From Polyangiaceae bacterium (lineage in GTDB: Bacteria; Myxococcota_A; Polyangia; Polyangiales; Polyangiaceae): a DNA stretch of 64,000 nucleotides. How positions within the stretch are numbered: the first letter of the stretch is position 1; the number at the start of each line of letters is the position of its first letter. Where the stretch lies: positions 62,001 to 126,000 of the forward strand of contig JAICUB010000014.1 in NCBI GenBank assembly GCA_025936045.1, given 5' to 3'. Position numbers and translations under genes: made by a program. This document shows positions 1-8,439 of the stretch, in pieces. Below the pieces are notes generated by a model. The model did no database searches. It saw only the letters and a program-made list of their open reading frames with translations, and had not been told where the DNA came from.

Positions 1-184
1 CCGCGGCGCCACCAAGTCCGCCCATCGGCGGACTGCCCGACGAACCGGGACTGCCGCTTTGCCCGCTTGGTGGGGGACAGGTCCGCGTCGCGGTGCAATC
101 ATCGAACTTGGAGCTACAGCCAACCGCGACAATCGCGCCCGCCGCGCCGAGCGCCAATGCGAAAACAACCTTGGTTCGAGCCAT
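1..184 (-). CDS. Putative lipoprotein, 3' end cut by window edge
   Basis: The reverse strand opens at an ATG at 184 preceded by a GGAGG-rich stretch. The start reads MARTKVVFALALG, followed by a hydrophobic run and a Cys in a loose lipobox (VAVGCSS), which is a lipoprotein signal peptide. The mature part begins with two cysteines (DDCTATRTC) and then turns into a Gly/Ser/Pro linker, the layout of the beta-helix lipoprotein encoded at 1279-2955. Only 61 residues lie inside the window, so the functional domain is not visible. By analogy with that neighbour it may be another glycine-rich surface lipoprotein, but this is inference. Confidence 0.6.
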   Translation of the reverse strand, partial: MARTKVVFALALGAAGAIVAVGCSSKFDDCTATRTCPPPSGQSGSPGSSGSPPMGGLGGAA

Positions 185-343
185 CCTCGTCCTCCCCCGC
201 GGTTTCGGTTCTAGTCCCGGCGGGTCTCCCTACATCGGTCACGTCGAGCGGGAGGTTGCGAAAAAACTGCCAAGCGCACGTCCCGTAGCGCGCGGGTGGC
301 GCGCGGTCGGTTAAAAATTCGAGCAGACACCTAGCACGAGTCG

Positions 344-1260
344 TTACGGAGCTTCGAGCTCATCCTGCGATACCCCGACCACCCCGTCGTTCTCGCCCGC
401 GTCGCCGCCGACGCCCTTCGCTCCAGGCATGCCCGTGGTAACCCGCACGTTCGGCTGATTCGGCGCGGAGCTGCCGCTCCATAGAATACCGAGGGATCGC
501 CTCCGGCGGCACCCGCCGTCTGAGCCGCCCTTGCCGCCCTGACCGCCGGGGCATGAGTCGGCCGCAACTCCGCCGTGCCCAGCCTTACCGGCATCGCCAC
601 CGGGTCCTCCGGGTTGTCCGGCCCGCCGTCGCCGCCCTTACCCGCATCAGCGGCGACGAGCACCACGTCATCGAGCGTTACACTCGAATCGAAGATAGCC
701 ACGGCGATGTTCGAGCCGCCGGCTTTGCCACGAGCACCGCCCTTGCCTCCACAGCCGCCCCCTCCTCCTGGGCCGCCCGAAGCGCCGGTGAGCGCGAGCG
801 CGCCGCATGCTGTCGGCGCCTTCGCCCCGCCGCCGCCCTGGCCCCGGCATGCCGTCCTCGCCTGAGCCGCCCGCGTTGCCAGCCCAGCCGGCTGCGGTGG
901 ATTGCCGGGTTAACCGTTGCCAGCGCTGCAGGTCCATCCGGGATTAGCCTCACCGGCACCTGATGCGCCACCTCCGAGATCGGGCGTCCCCCCGTCGCCG
1001 TTTCCTGCGCGGCTCGCGTCATTGCCGCCATCGCCTCCCTTGCCGCCAATGCTGCCGCTCGTCATGCCACCGCATTGCGTGTCGACGGTCAAGGCGCCCG
1101 CGTTCGGTTCGGTCATGGCGGTGCAGGCGTCGTGGCCATCGTGGCCTGGCGCGCCTGCCGTTGCAGGGGTGGACGTGCCGGTGCGCCAGACGAGAAGTCC
1201 TCGCCGGCGCACGAAAGGGGAATGAGGCTTCGGATCGCAAGTGTCGCCTCGATCGCCACC
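344..1260 (-). pseudogene. Decayed 3' copy of a glycine-rich beta-helix lipoprotein gene
   Basis: Reverse-strand translation gives a glycine-rich protein matching the C-terminal half of the intact gene at 1279-2955, but no single frame is open. One frame runs from about 1212 to a TAA at 910-912. Homology continues in a second frame from about 905 to 845 (GWAGNAGGSGEDG). It returns to the first frame down to about 589 (NIAVAIFDSSVTLDDVVLV, matching SIAILSLSSTITLNSCYLE in the intact protein). It ends in the second frame at a TAA at 344-346 (GMPGAKGVGGDAGENDG against GTPGAGGLGAGTENSG). There are thus at least three frame changes and one internal stop. The signal peptide and the first roughly 280 residues are absent. 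A truncated tandem duplication followed by decay fits best; assembly errors in GC-rich repeats are the alternative. Confidence 0.7.
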
Positions 1261-1278
1261 GCGGTGATTGCATTAGTT

Positions 1279-2955
1279 CTATTGCGAGGGCGTCAGTGTT
1301 TCTTGGGTGACGCCGGGGAGGCCGCTGTTCTCGGTCCCAGCACCAAGCCCTCCTGCGCCGGGTGTCCCAGGGGTGTACGTCGTGCCCTCGTCGATATTGA
1401 TCGTGCTCGTCGCGGAGACGACGCCGACCGAGACCCCGCCCGCGCCGCCGCCTCCTGCGCCGCCGTTGCCCCCTTGCGCGCCGGCGCCACCTGGGCAAGC
1501 GGCGCCGTGGCCGTTGGCGTGCATGCCGCCGCTCTGGCCGGGTTCACCAATTTTGCCGTCGCCGCCTTGACCTGCAGTTCGGCTCTCCAGGTAACAAGAA
1601 TTCAATGTGATCGTTGAGGAGAGGCTCAGTATTGCGATGCTGCTGCCTCCTCCGTGTCCACCCCGGCCCCCCGCGCCACCACATCCACCGCAGGCCCCGC
1701 CTCCGCCGCCCCCATTCGTCGCCCCACCTCCGCCTCCGCCTCCCTGTCCAGGTTTACCGTTCAACCCGTCTCCGCCCGGGGCGGGTGCCCATCCCGCTTG
1801 GTCGACCGAGCCTAAGGCGTTGGCACCAGCCGCATCCGAGACGGCCTCTGGTGCTGCTCCATCATGCCCCGTTCCGCCGGACCCGCATGAACCTACAGTC
1901 CCGCCGAGACCGCCTCCCCAAGGCGGCAAGCCGGCGCCGCCGCCTGTGGGAGTGGTCGATGCGGCTCCGCCGAGTCCGCCGGTACTGGTGGTCCCGTCGG
2001 CACAAGAGCACACGTTGGAATCGCCTCCCGACGACTCCGTCCCCGGATTACCATCCAAACTCATCGTCGAGTAATTCGACTCTGCCTCCTGCCCATCTGC
2101 GCCCCTGACGCCATCGCCGGCGATGATGTGATCCCTCACGAACATGACCTGGGTCGATCCGGAGACGAATACGGCGACGCTACTGGCGCCTGGGGTCTTT
2201 GGATCGGCGTTGGCGGAGACGAGCTCCATGTCCGTCACGGTGAGGCCGGTGACGTCTTTGACGCGCAGAGCTTCGTCTTTAGTGGTGGGCGCGAGACGGG
2301 AAGGGGCGGTGGGGTCGTAGGTCCACTGGGCGTTTTGGCAGGTGTAGGCGCCGTGAAGGTCGATGCCGCCGAGGGTGATTTCGAGGTGCTCTTGATAGGT
2401 GCCGGCGCAGACGAAGATGGGGACGGTGTTGGCGGCAGGGAGCTCGAGCGCGTGGCCAAGGGTGGCGACGGGAGCGCTTTGCGTGCCGTCGTTGGCGTCG
2501 TTGCCGCCGGCAGAAGGTGGAGCGACGTAGATGCCGGCGTGGCCGACGGAGAGGAGGCAGCCGGCGGTGGGGCTTTCAGGGTCGCACGAGCTCGGGCCGT
2601 GGCCGGCTTCGCCGCCTTCGCCGGAGGTGCCGGCTTCGCCACTGGTGCCGGTCGTTCCGCCGGTGGGGAAGAGGCCGGCGGTGCCGCCGGTGGGAGCGCC
2701 GCCTTCGGCGTTGCCGAAGCCGCCGGAGCCGCCGGAGGAGGGGAAGCCCGCAGTGGCCGAGCCGCCCGTGCCCGTGGAGCCGCCGAGCCCGTCGCCCGAA
2801 GTGCCAGCCGTCCCGGCGGCGCCGGACGAGGGCTGGGTGCCGCCCGTGCATTCGTAGCTGCCCTGCGAGCAGAAGTCGTCACCGCCGCACGACACTGCGA
2901 CCGCGCCAGAGGCGACGAACAAGAGCGCGGGAATCGACCGCTGTGCAACCCTCAT
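1279..2955 (-). CDS. Glycine-rich beta-helix (DUF1565-like) surface lipoprotein
   Basis: The product has 558 residues. The start chosen is the ATG at 2955 (MRVAQRSIPA), because a signal peptide with lipobox-like VAVSC (Cys23) follows directly; an in-frame extension to 3150 lacks signal character and would run toward the upstream gene. Residues 38-121 are a Gly/Thr/Ser linker. Residues about 140-285 look like a right-handed beta-helix of the DUF1565 type (repeated short hydrophobic strands and turns, with GNDANDGT early). Residues about 285-500 are a PGRS-like Gly/Ala region with several cysteines. The last 110 residues return to strand-like sequence. Such proteins are common in Polyangiales and are presumably exposed on the cell surface. 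A decayed partial copy lies just downstream. Function is unknown; adhesin or matrix protein is a guess. Confidence 0.75.
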   Translation of the reverse strand: MRVAQRSIPALLFVASGAVAVSCGGDDFCSQGSYECTGGTQPSSGAAGTAGTSGDGLGGSTGTGGSATAGFPSSGGSGGFGNAEGGAPTGGTAGLFPTGGTTGTSGEAGTSGEGGEAGHGPSSCDPESPTAGCLLSVGHAGIYVAPPSAGGNDANDGTQSAPVATLGHALELPAANTVPIFVCAGTYQEHLEITLGGIDLHGAYTCQNAQWTYDPTAPSRLAPTTKDEALRVKDVTGLTVTDMELVSANADPKTPGASSVAVFVSGSTQVMFVRDHIIAGDGVRGADGQEAESNYSTMSLDGNPGTESSGGDSNVCSCADGTTSTGGLGGAASTTPTGGGAGLPPWGGGLGGTVGSCGSGGTGHDGAAPEAVSDAAGANALGSVDQAGWAPAPGGDGLNGKPGQGGGGGGGATNGGGGGGACGGCGGAGGRGGHGGGSSIAILSLSSTITLNSCYLESRTAGQGGDGKIGEPGQSGGMHANGHGAACPGGAGAQGGNGGAGGGGAGGVSVGVVSATSTINIDEGTTYTPGTPGAGGLGAGTENSGLPGVTQETLTPSQ

Positions 2956-3071
2956 GCGACCGCGCTTCACTAAGAAAGCCCCGTGAGGCACCGCTCGTTC
3001 GTAGCCTTCCGCGCGTCCGTTGTCCACCATGACCCGCTGCACGGGCCGCTCGATCCGGCGACGCTGAAACG

Positions 3072-4883
3072 TCATTTCTGCGTCAACGGCCACGGCTCGA
3101 GAAGAGGGACCGCGGCGCCGGGGCCGCTCTGACGTACGGCGCGCTCGCACTCGGCAATGGACAATCGGCGCGGGCCGAAGATGCTCGGATCGGCTGCGTC
3201 GGCATCCATCAGATCCGAGGGGCGATCGACGCCGAAGTCGTCGGGGTGACCGGGCAGGTCGAGCAGCACGTGACCGAGCTCGTGCGCGAGCACGAAGGAC
3301 CGCGCTCCAGCGCGAATACCGGCGCGGTCGAGAATGACCACGTCCTGAATACTCGTGCCCGGATCGTGAACGAATGATTCACCGATGCGTCCGGCACCCG
3401 AGAATGCCGGCACGACGAAGACGTCGATGGTGGTGGGATCGCCGTCGTCGAACGCCTTGACGAGGGCGCGCTCTTCCACGGTGCCGGCGGGCGCGTCGAT
3501 GTCCGTGAAGTGCTGGACTCCGTCCGCGAAGTCGACCTCCCCGAAGCACGCGCCCAGACTCGAGTCACTCGAGAGTGGCGCGGTGCCGTCTGCGCGGAGC
3601 TCGGCGAGCGCGCCGTCGCTCCGGCGCACGATCACGTCCGCGGTGCCGTAAGGCGCGCCGAGCGTCGCCGGGTTCGGGCTCACGCTCGCGGTCACGCCGA
3701 GGGCCCCTAGGGCACGGGCGACCGCCGTCGCAACGTCCATGGGCGTCTGGCCCGCGTGTGTCGGAACGCGCACGCGCTTGCCGCTCACGGAAAATCGAAT
3801 TTCACCGCCGCTCGCGGGCAAGCCGACCTCGCAACCGACGGCGAGCATGTACACGGGCGGCGGGTCGTGCAGAATGACGTCCTGAGCCGTCGGCTCGCCG
3901 AAGTGAATCCCGCACTGGCCCCAGAGTCGACTCGCGACGTCGATCTCGTTTTTGCCGAGGGCGCGGGCACCGGCGTCGTCGCCGCCGATGGCCGGCATGC
4001 CGCCGCGCGCCGTGCGGAACACGTGTAGCCGCAGCCGGCCGCGATAGCGCTCGATGGGGCCGAGCGCGGTCACGCGCGGCCCGCCAACGCGCACGCTCGC
4101 CGCCTTGCGGCCGTCGACGCGGACCAGGATGCGTCCGCCGACCTCGGCCTGGAGCCAACGCTGTGCCTCGAGCGAGCGACGGCGATCGATCACGTCCGCG
4201 ACCGCGAAGACCAGCGGCGTCGCGCGACAAGTGAGCTCCGGGGCGATGTCGGGCGGACACGCGGCCGGCTCGAGCGCGAGACGCTGGATCGAGTCGATGA
4301 CGGCGCCGTTCGGTCGAGTCGAGGCGAGCGTCACGCTGTCGGGCAGCGCGCCGAGCGGCCCGGCGAGCACCCAGCGCATCCCGTCGGGATCGAGCGCTTC
4401 CGGGCTCTCTTCGCTCTGCACGGTCGACGGCAGGCGTCGCGACACCGCGGCATGCGAGCTCGCCAGGTCGACGCGCGCGCCGCGGCCGTCGAGTAAGAGC
4501 ACTTCGACGATAGCGAGCTCGACGGGCGCGCCCCCGATGTCGAGCGTCGTCGTGCCCGCGCGCAAGCCCTGAAGGAAGAGCGCGCCGCGCGGCTTGCCGA
4601 GCCCGTCCCACGGCTTCGACCCTACGATGATGCGCGCGAGGGGTGACGCGAGCGGCGCAAGCGGGAGGCCGGACGGCAGGGGAACGAGATCGGTCGCGGC
4701 GGCGCCGGTCAAGCGCGCGGCTTCGCCGTCGGGGACCCCGTCGCCGTCGTCGTCGTCCCTGTCTGCGAAGAGCACGATGGACGAGTCGCCGACATGGCCG
4801 TCAGCTGCCGCGTGCGCGGGCGCTGACGCCAAAAGCGCGAGACCGAGCGCATGGCCCCACCGCGAGTGACGAGCGGAGTTCAT
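3072..4883 (-). CDS. Secreted zincin-like metalloprotease-related protein
   Basis: The product has 603 residues with a Sec signal peptide ending near APAHA (residue about 26) and no lipobox. An early acidic run (DRDDDDGDGVPD) looks like a calcium-binding thrombospondin type-3 motif. Near the C-terminus lies HELGH (534-538) with a further His in the segment VLLDLPGHPDD, and then DLMD (Met about 559) that could be a Met-turn, so a metzincin-like zinc site is likely. The His spacing after HELGH is longer than the classic HExxHxxGxxH, so the exact family is uncertain. The central 400 residues are not recognised. Its ATG overlaps the stop of the upstream gene by 4 bases (ATGA), so the two genes are translationally coupled. 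Confidence 0.6.
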   Translation of the reverse strand: MNSARHSRWGHALGLALLASAPAHAAADGHVGDSSIVLFADRDDDDGDGVPDGEAARLTGAAATDLVPLPSGLPLAPLASPLARIIVGSKPWDGLGKPRGALFLQGLRAGTTTLDIGGAPVELAIVEVLLLDGRGARVDLASSHAAVSRRLPSTVQSEESPEALDPDGMRWVLAGPLGALPDSVTLASTRPNGAVIDSIQRLALEPAACPPDIAPELTCRATPLVFAVADVIDRRRSLEAQRWLQAEVGGRILVRVDGRKAASVRVGGPRVTALGPIERYRGRLRLHVFRTARGGMPAIGGDDAGARALGKNEIDVASRLWGQCGIHFGEPTAQDVILHDPPPVYMLAVGCEVGLPASGGEIRFSVSGKRVRVPTHAGQTPMDVATAVARALGALGVTASVSPNPATLGAPYGTADVIVRRSDGALAELRADGTAPLSSDSSLGACFGEVDFADGVQHFTDIDAPAGTVEERALVKAFDDGDPTTIDVFVVPAFSGAGRIGESFVHDPGTSIQDVVILDRAGIRAGARSFVLAHELGHVLLDLPGHPDDFGVDRPSDLMDADAADPSIFGPRRLSIAECERAVRQSGPGAAVPLLEPWPLTQK

Positions 4884-6085
4884 GGTGTCAGGCCGAGTTG
4901 GACGCGCCTCACCCGGGGCTCCGTGACGAGGGGCAGCGTTTCTTTAGCTGACGCCGCGGCGAGCACCAAATTGCCGAACGTGAGCGTCGGTAGTTTTGGA
5001 CTCTGCGCGAGGTCGGTCGCCGCTGCGAGCGCGAGCTCTCGTTCACCGAGGTCGTAGAGCGCCGCGTTGGCGAGTCCGCGCAGCGCCTCGTGACGGCCCG
5101 GTCCGACGGCGTCGACGAGCTGGGCGCGCGCGCGTGTGTCTTCGAAGTCGCGGGCGAGGCACAACGCCGCGTGCACGGCGACCTCGCTGTCGAGCCTCCC
5201 GCGCGTGAGGTGACGAAGCAGGGGGCGCACGGCGCCGACCTTGGCGGCCGCGAGCCGAAAGAGGAACGACGGGTCTTTTTCCGCGGTCGGGCGATCACTC
5301 AGCCGCACCGCGAGCTCGAGGTTCGGTCGCACTGCCGGTTGGGCCCGGGTGTCTCCGAGTGCCCAGCTCACGAGCATCCACGCCGGTCGCGTGCCGGGCG
5401 CGCCGAGGGACGCTTCGCGCTCGGCATCGGCGAGCGCGCCACGGTCACCCGCACGAGCGCCGAGCTCGGCGCAGAGCAGCCAGCGCCCGAGGTGCCGTTC
5501 CGCGCCCCGTAGTGCCGCGAGCGCGCCGGCGACGCCGTTGGCGAGCGCGGGCCGCCACGCCCACGCCGCGAGCACCTCTTCACACAGCGTGATGCGATGC
5601 ACCTCCTTGATCATCGGGGCGATCGAGCGGGCGTACGCGCCGTTCGACTCCCCCCGCGCGACGCGCGCGATTTCGGCGGCGAAAGCGATGTGCGCGTGCC
5701 GATTGCCGGCGAGCTTTGCCAGTGGTTCGGCGAGCCCAGCGTGATCGCTGAAGCCTGCTGCCGCGAGCGTCGCGAGCCCGCCGCCGTCCTCCGTACCGAG
5801 CGCGAGGGCGAGCGCGGCCGCCACGCGCTGCTCGCGTTCCTCGGCGAGTGCACGCGCGAGCGAGCCATAGAGCGGCCGGTCGAACGAACCGCGACGCACC
5901 AGCAATTCGAGTGCAGCCACGAGCTCGCGCCGTAGCTCGGGTGCGTGAAGGAAAAGTGTACGCAACGCGCCGCCGAGCCAACCCTCGCGCGCCGGCTTGC
6001 GCTTGAGCGCCAAGCGGAGGTCGAGCACGAGGCGCGTGACCACCGCCTCGCCAAGCACGGAGACTGGCTCCGCCCTCTCGGACAT
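4880..6085 (-). CDS. Uncharacterised helical-repeat (HEAT-like) protein
   Basis: The product has 401 residues and is very rich in Ala, Leu, Arg and Glu, with alternating amphipathic helices throughout and no signal peptide or membrane segment. The periodic Leu/Ala pattern (for example VHAALCLARDFEDTRARAQLVDAV) resembles HEAT or armadillo repeats, so it may be a cytoplasmic scaffold. No catalytic motif is seen. The stop overlaps the start of the zincin-like gene by 4 bases, and the gene is divergent from the lipoprotein at 6162 with a 76-base gap. I do not recognise a specific family. Confidence 0.6.
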   Translation of the reverse strand: MSERAEPVSVLGEAVVTRLVLDLRLALKRKPAREGWLGGALRTLFLHAPELRRELVAALELLVRRGSFDRPLYGSLARALAEEREQRVAAALALALGTEDGGGLATLAAAGFSDHAGLAEPLAKLAGNRHAHIAFAAEIARVARGESNGAYARSIAPMIKEVHRITLCEEVLAAWAWRPALANGVAGALAALRGAERHLGRWLLCAELGARAGDRGALADAEREASLGAPGTRPAWMLVSWALGDTRAQPAVRPNLELAVRLSDRPTAEKDPSFLFRLAAAKVGAVRPLLRHLTRGRLDSEVAVHAALCLARDFEDTRARAQLVDAVGPGRHEALRGLANAALYDLGERELALAAATDLAQSPKLPTLTFGNLVLAAASAKETLPLVTEPRVRRVQLGLTP

Positions 6086-6114
6086 TGTCGGTCGACGATA
6101 GCGCCAAACGCTCG

Positions 6115-6143
6115 TTGACCGAAAACCTTCGGACGACTACCTT
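6115..6143 (+). promoter_or_regulatory. Sigma-70-like promoter for the 6162 lipoprotein
   Basis: TTGACC at 6115-6120 and TACCTT at 6138-6143 are separated by exactly 17 bases, close to the TTGACA-17-TATAAT consensus. Transcription would start near 6150. A GAGGAG ribosome-binding site then lies 5 bases before the ATG at 6162, so the untranslated leader is only about 12 bases. The divergent gene starts at 6085. This is inferred from sequence only. Confidence 0.5.
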
Positions 6144-6161
6144 CGCCCGCGAGGAGAAACC

Positions 6162-6572
6162 ATGCGACCTCGTGTTCTCGTGCTGATCTTGGGCGCCCTC
6201 ACCGCGCTTCCTTTGGCCTGCAAACAGGACGAACAGCCGCCGGCGCAGCAGCCGCAGCCCATGTACCAGCAGCCGCAGCAGTATCCGGCTCAGCCCGGCG
6301 TGCAGCCGACTGCGATGCAGCCGGCTCCCGTCGCAACGCAGCCCGCCGCCGCGCCGACCGCCGCTCAGCCGGTTCCCACCGCCGCGGCCGGCGCGCTGTC
6401 GCAGCCGTCGCCGATGGCCCTGCCGTGTTCGTCCGATGCCGCGTGCCTCACGCATCGCTGCAACACGCAATTCGGCAAATGCGCGTGGCCGTGCCAATCC
6501 GACAATGATTGCAATCCCGGCAATCATTGCATGGCGGGGGCCTGCGTCCCGGCGATGCCGGGGCAACAATGA
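6162..6572 (+). CDS. Small cysteine-rich lipoprotein
   Basis: The product has 136 residues. The signal peptide (MRPRVLVLILGALTALPLAC) ends in lipobox PLAC with Cys20. A Pro/Gln/Ala-rich linker (residues 25-85) follows, then a compact domain with eight cysteines (pattern PCSSDAACLTHRC, FGKCAWPCQSDNDC, NHCMAGACVP) resembling the Dickkopf-like or disulphide-knot modules common in myxobacterial lipoproteins. The ATG has a strong GAGGAG site and a good promoter. The protein is probably membrane-anchored with a disulphide-rich exposed domain; its partner is unknown. The protein at 58021 carries a related CxxDxDC motif. Confidence 0.75.
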   Translation: MRPRVLVLILGALTALPLACKQDEQPPAQQPQPMYQQPQQYPAQPGVQPTAMQPAPVATQPAAAPTAAQPVPTAAAGALSQPSPMALPCSSDAACLTHRCNTQFGKCAWPCQSDNDCNPGNHCMAGACVPAMPGQQ

Positions 6573-6591
6573 CCCATCCATCGATGGGCCA

Positions 6592-6921
6592 GTGACCGAA
6601 GCCGAGTACGAGGCCGTCGCGAACCCGGAGCTCGTGGCGCTCGTGCGCGCGCTCGACGCGCTCGACGGGACGGACTTCGAAGCCGAGCTTGCCAGCGACA
6701 TCTTGACGGTCGAGTTCGAGGACGGCGCGCGTTACGTCCTGAACTCGCACCGCGCCGCGCGGCAAATCTGGATGGCGGCCGAGCTCAACGCTTGGCACTT
6801 CGACTGGGTCGCCGCCCAAGGCCGCTGGATCGCGAGCAAATCCGGGGACGAGCTCTGGAGCGCGCTCGAAGGCGTGCTTTCGCGCAAGCTCAAGCGCCCG
6901 GTTCGGTTCGAGCGTCGATGA
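6592..6921 (+). CDS. cyaY: Iron donor / frataxin-like protein CyaY
   Basis: The product has 109 residues, about the normal CyaY length. The frataxin core is clear: an acidic N-terminal helix (TEAEYEAVANPELV), then an acidic strand (DGTDFEAELASDILTVEFEDG), the LNSHRAARQIWMA segment, AWHFDW, and a C-terminal helix with SGDELW. Frataxins bind iron and modulate cysteine-desulfurase-driven Fe-S assembly in the cytoplasm. The start chosen is the GTG at 6592, because residues upstream of it in the same open frame read out of frame through the 6162 lipoprotein and show no frataxin similarity. No clear Shine-Dalgarno precedes it, so expression may depend on the upstream gene 19 bases away. Its 3' end overlaps the convergent acetyltransferase by 32 bases. 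A cysteine desulfurase lies far away at 53892. Confidence 0.85.
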   Translation: MTEAEYEAVANPELVALVRALDALDGTDFEAELASDILTVEFEDGARYVLNSHRAARQIWMAAELNAWHFDWVAAQGRWIASKSGDELWSALEGVLSRKLKRPVRFERR

Positions 6922-7489
6922 GCCGCACGCCGTTACCGGTCAGGGCGTAGCGCTCGTCGGTGACGGGGCACGCGGCAAGTCCGTCGCGAAATTCGAGCCG
7001 CTCACCATGCCGACTGACGAAACCCGACGCTCGAGCCGGCACCCCGACGACGAGCGCGTGATCCGTCACGTCGTCGCACACGACGGCACCCGCGCCGACG
7101 AAGCTGTACTCGCCGAGCACGACCCCCGGCAGGATCGTCGCGTTCGCCCCGATCGTGGCGCCGCGCCGCACGAGCGTGCGACGAAATTCGCTCTTCTTCG
7201 GAATCGACGCGCGCGGGTTCACCACGTTCGTGAAGACGACGCCCGGCCCCACGAACACGTCATCCTCGAGCTCGACGCCTTCGAACAAACTGACGTGATT
7301 TTGGACGCGCACGCCGCTCCCGATGCGCACCCCGCGTCCAACGAAGCAGCCTTGTCCGAGCATCGAGCGCGCGCCGATGCGGGCTCCCGCCATCACGTGA
7401 CAGAAGTGCCAGACATGCGCCTCGGCCCCGAGCTCGGCGCCGGGGTCGACCACGGACGTGGGGTGGATGACGGTGTTCGGTTCGGCCAC
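6890..7489 (-). CDS. WbpD/WlbB-type UDP-sugar N-acetyltransferase
   Basis: The product has 199 residues with a left-handed beta-helix (hexapeptide repeats from residue 8 to about 145). The segment TNVVNPRASIPKKSEF followed by RRTLVRRGATIGANATIL is characteristic of acetyltransferases that make UDP-2,3-diacetamido-2,3-dideoxyglucuronate (WbpD, WlbB). These transfer acetyl from acetyl-CoA to the 3-amino group of the nucleotide sugar. A C-terminal tail of about 40 residues carries short strand-like sequence. The partner oxidase and aminotransferase (WbpB/WbpE) are not in this window. It diverges from the GT2 gene with only 14 bases between annotated starts, and it marks the left edge of the polysaccharide locus. 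Confidence 0.8.
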   Translation of the reverse strand: MAEPNTVIHPTSVVDPGAELGAEAHVWHFCHVMAGARIGARSMLGQGCFVGRGVRIGSGVRVQNHVSLFEGVELEDDVFVGPGVVFTNVVNPRASIPKKSEFRRTLVRRGATIGANATILPGVVLGEYSFVGAGAVVCDDVTDHALVVGVPARASGFVSRHGERLEFRDGLAACPVTDERYALTGNGVRLIDARTEPGA

Positions 7490-7503
7490 GACGCACTGCT
7501 AGC

Positions 7504-8439
7504 GTGGGCGGCGTGTCTGCGCTACTTCCGGACGGGCGCGTGAAGGTCTCGGTCGTCATCACCAACCACGACACGTGGCCGCTCACCGTGCGCTGCGTGC
7601 GCGCCCTCGAAAAACACTCGCCCGGCCGCATCTCGGAGATCGTCGTCGTCGACGACGCGTCGTCCACCCCCGCGCCGCCGGAGCTGCCCGCGAGTGCGCG
7701 CGTCGTCTACAATCCGAAAAACCTCGGCTACCAGGCGAGCGTCAACGTCGGTTTCCGCGAGGTGAGCGGAGACTGGGTGCTCTTGCTGGACAGCGATGCG
7801 TATCCGTTGATGGACGTGCTCGAGCCGCTCGAACGCTCCTTCGCGGCGGACCCGGAGCTCGCGGCGATCGCGCTCGCTACGGTCGACGAGCTCGGGCGTG
7901 CGACGCAGACGGCGCAGAGCGAGCCGCGGGCGTTGGGCTTCGTGCTCGGGCCGCGACTCGAAGGCGCGTACGTCAAGCTCCGGGATTTCTTGAAGGCTCC
8001 GAAGCTCGTCGTCTACTCGTGCGCGCTCGCCGTACGGAGGAGCGCCTTCGAAGCGGTCGGTGGCTTCGACGAGGAGTTCGATTTCCTCGACGCCGATCTC
8101 GATTTTTCGATGCGTCTCAGCGAGTCGGGTTTCAAGGTGATGCGTGACGCGAGCGTCGTCGCGTTTCATCGCGGCAGCGGCAGCCCTCAAACTCAATCGA
8201 AACGCGTCTTGCGTTGCTATCGGAACCGCTGGCGCCTGCTCGCCAAGCATCGGAAGCTGCCCGCGCCGGCGGCGTTGAAACTGGTGCTTGCGCTCCGCCA
8301 CGTGCTCGAGGTCGAAACGTTGCTCGCGCTCTTGCTCGTCACGCCGGCAGGCCCGCGGCGCGACCTCTACGCGGAAAAACTGCGAGTCCGTTACAAGCTC
8401 GGACGAGCCGTATGGTCCGGCTATCGCGAGGCGATATGA
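7504..8439 (+). CDS. Glycosyltransferase family 2
   Basis: The product has 311 residues. A GT-A fold is shown by VSVVITNHDTWPLTVRCVRALE at the N-terminus, IVVVDDASS, the metal-binding LDSDAYPL (DxD) and the acceptor-region FDEEFDFLDADLDFSMRLSESGF. It would transfer a sugar from a nucleotide donor to the lipid-linked repeat unit at the cytoplasmic membrane face. The annotated GTG at 7504 leaves only 14 bases to the divergent acetyltransferase. GTG at 7540 (VKVSVVIT) is an equally likely start and matches the usual beginning of the family. The stop overlaps the next gene's ATG (ATATGA), so the two are coupled. Confidence 0.88.
   Translation: MGGVSALLPDGRVKVSVVITNHDTWPLTVRCVRALEKHSPGRISEIVVVDDASSTPAPPELPASARVVYNPKNLGYQASVNVGFREVSGDWVLLLDSDAYPLMDVLEPLERSFAADPELAAIALATVDELGRATQTAQSEPRALGFVLGPRLEGAYVKLRDFLKAPKLVVYSCALAVRRSAFEAVGGFDEEFDFLDADLDFSMRLSESGFKVMRDASVVAFHRGSGSPQTQSKRVLRCYRNRWRLLAKHRKLPAPAALKLVLALRHVLEVETLLALLLVTPAGPRRDLYAEKLRVRYKLGRAVWSGYREAI

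Noticed and set aside
16..2050. Possible CRISPR or tandem repeat array in the GC-rich first 2 kb
   Set aside because: The repetition is codon-scale Gly/Ala coding sequence with no constant repeat and spacer structure.
2128..2973. Plus-strand Gly/Ala/Val-rich open frame
   Set aside because: It is antisense to the glycine-rich beta-helix gene, which has a lipobox signal peptide and continuous homology with the downstream pseudogene.
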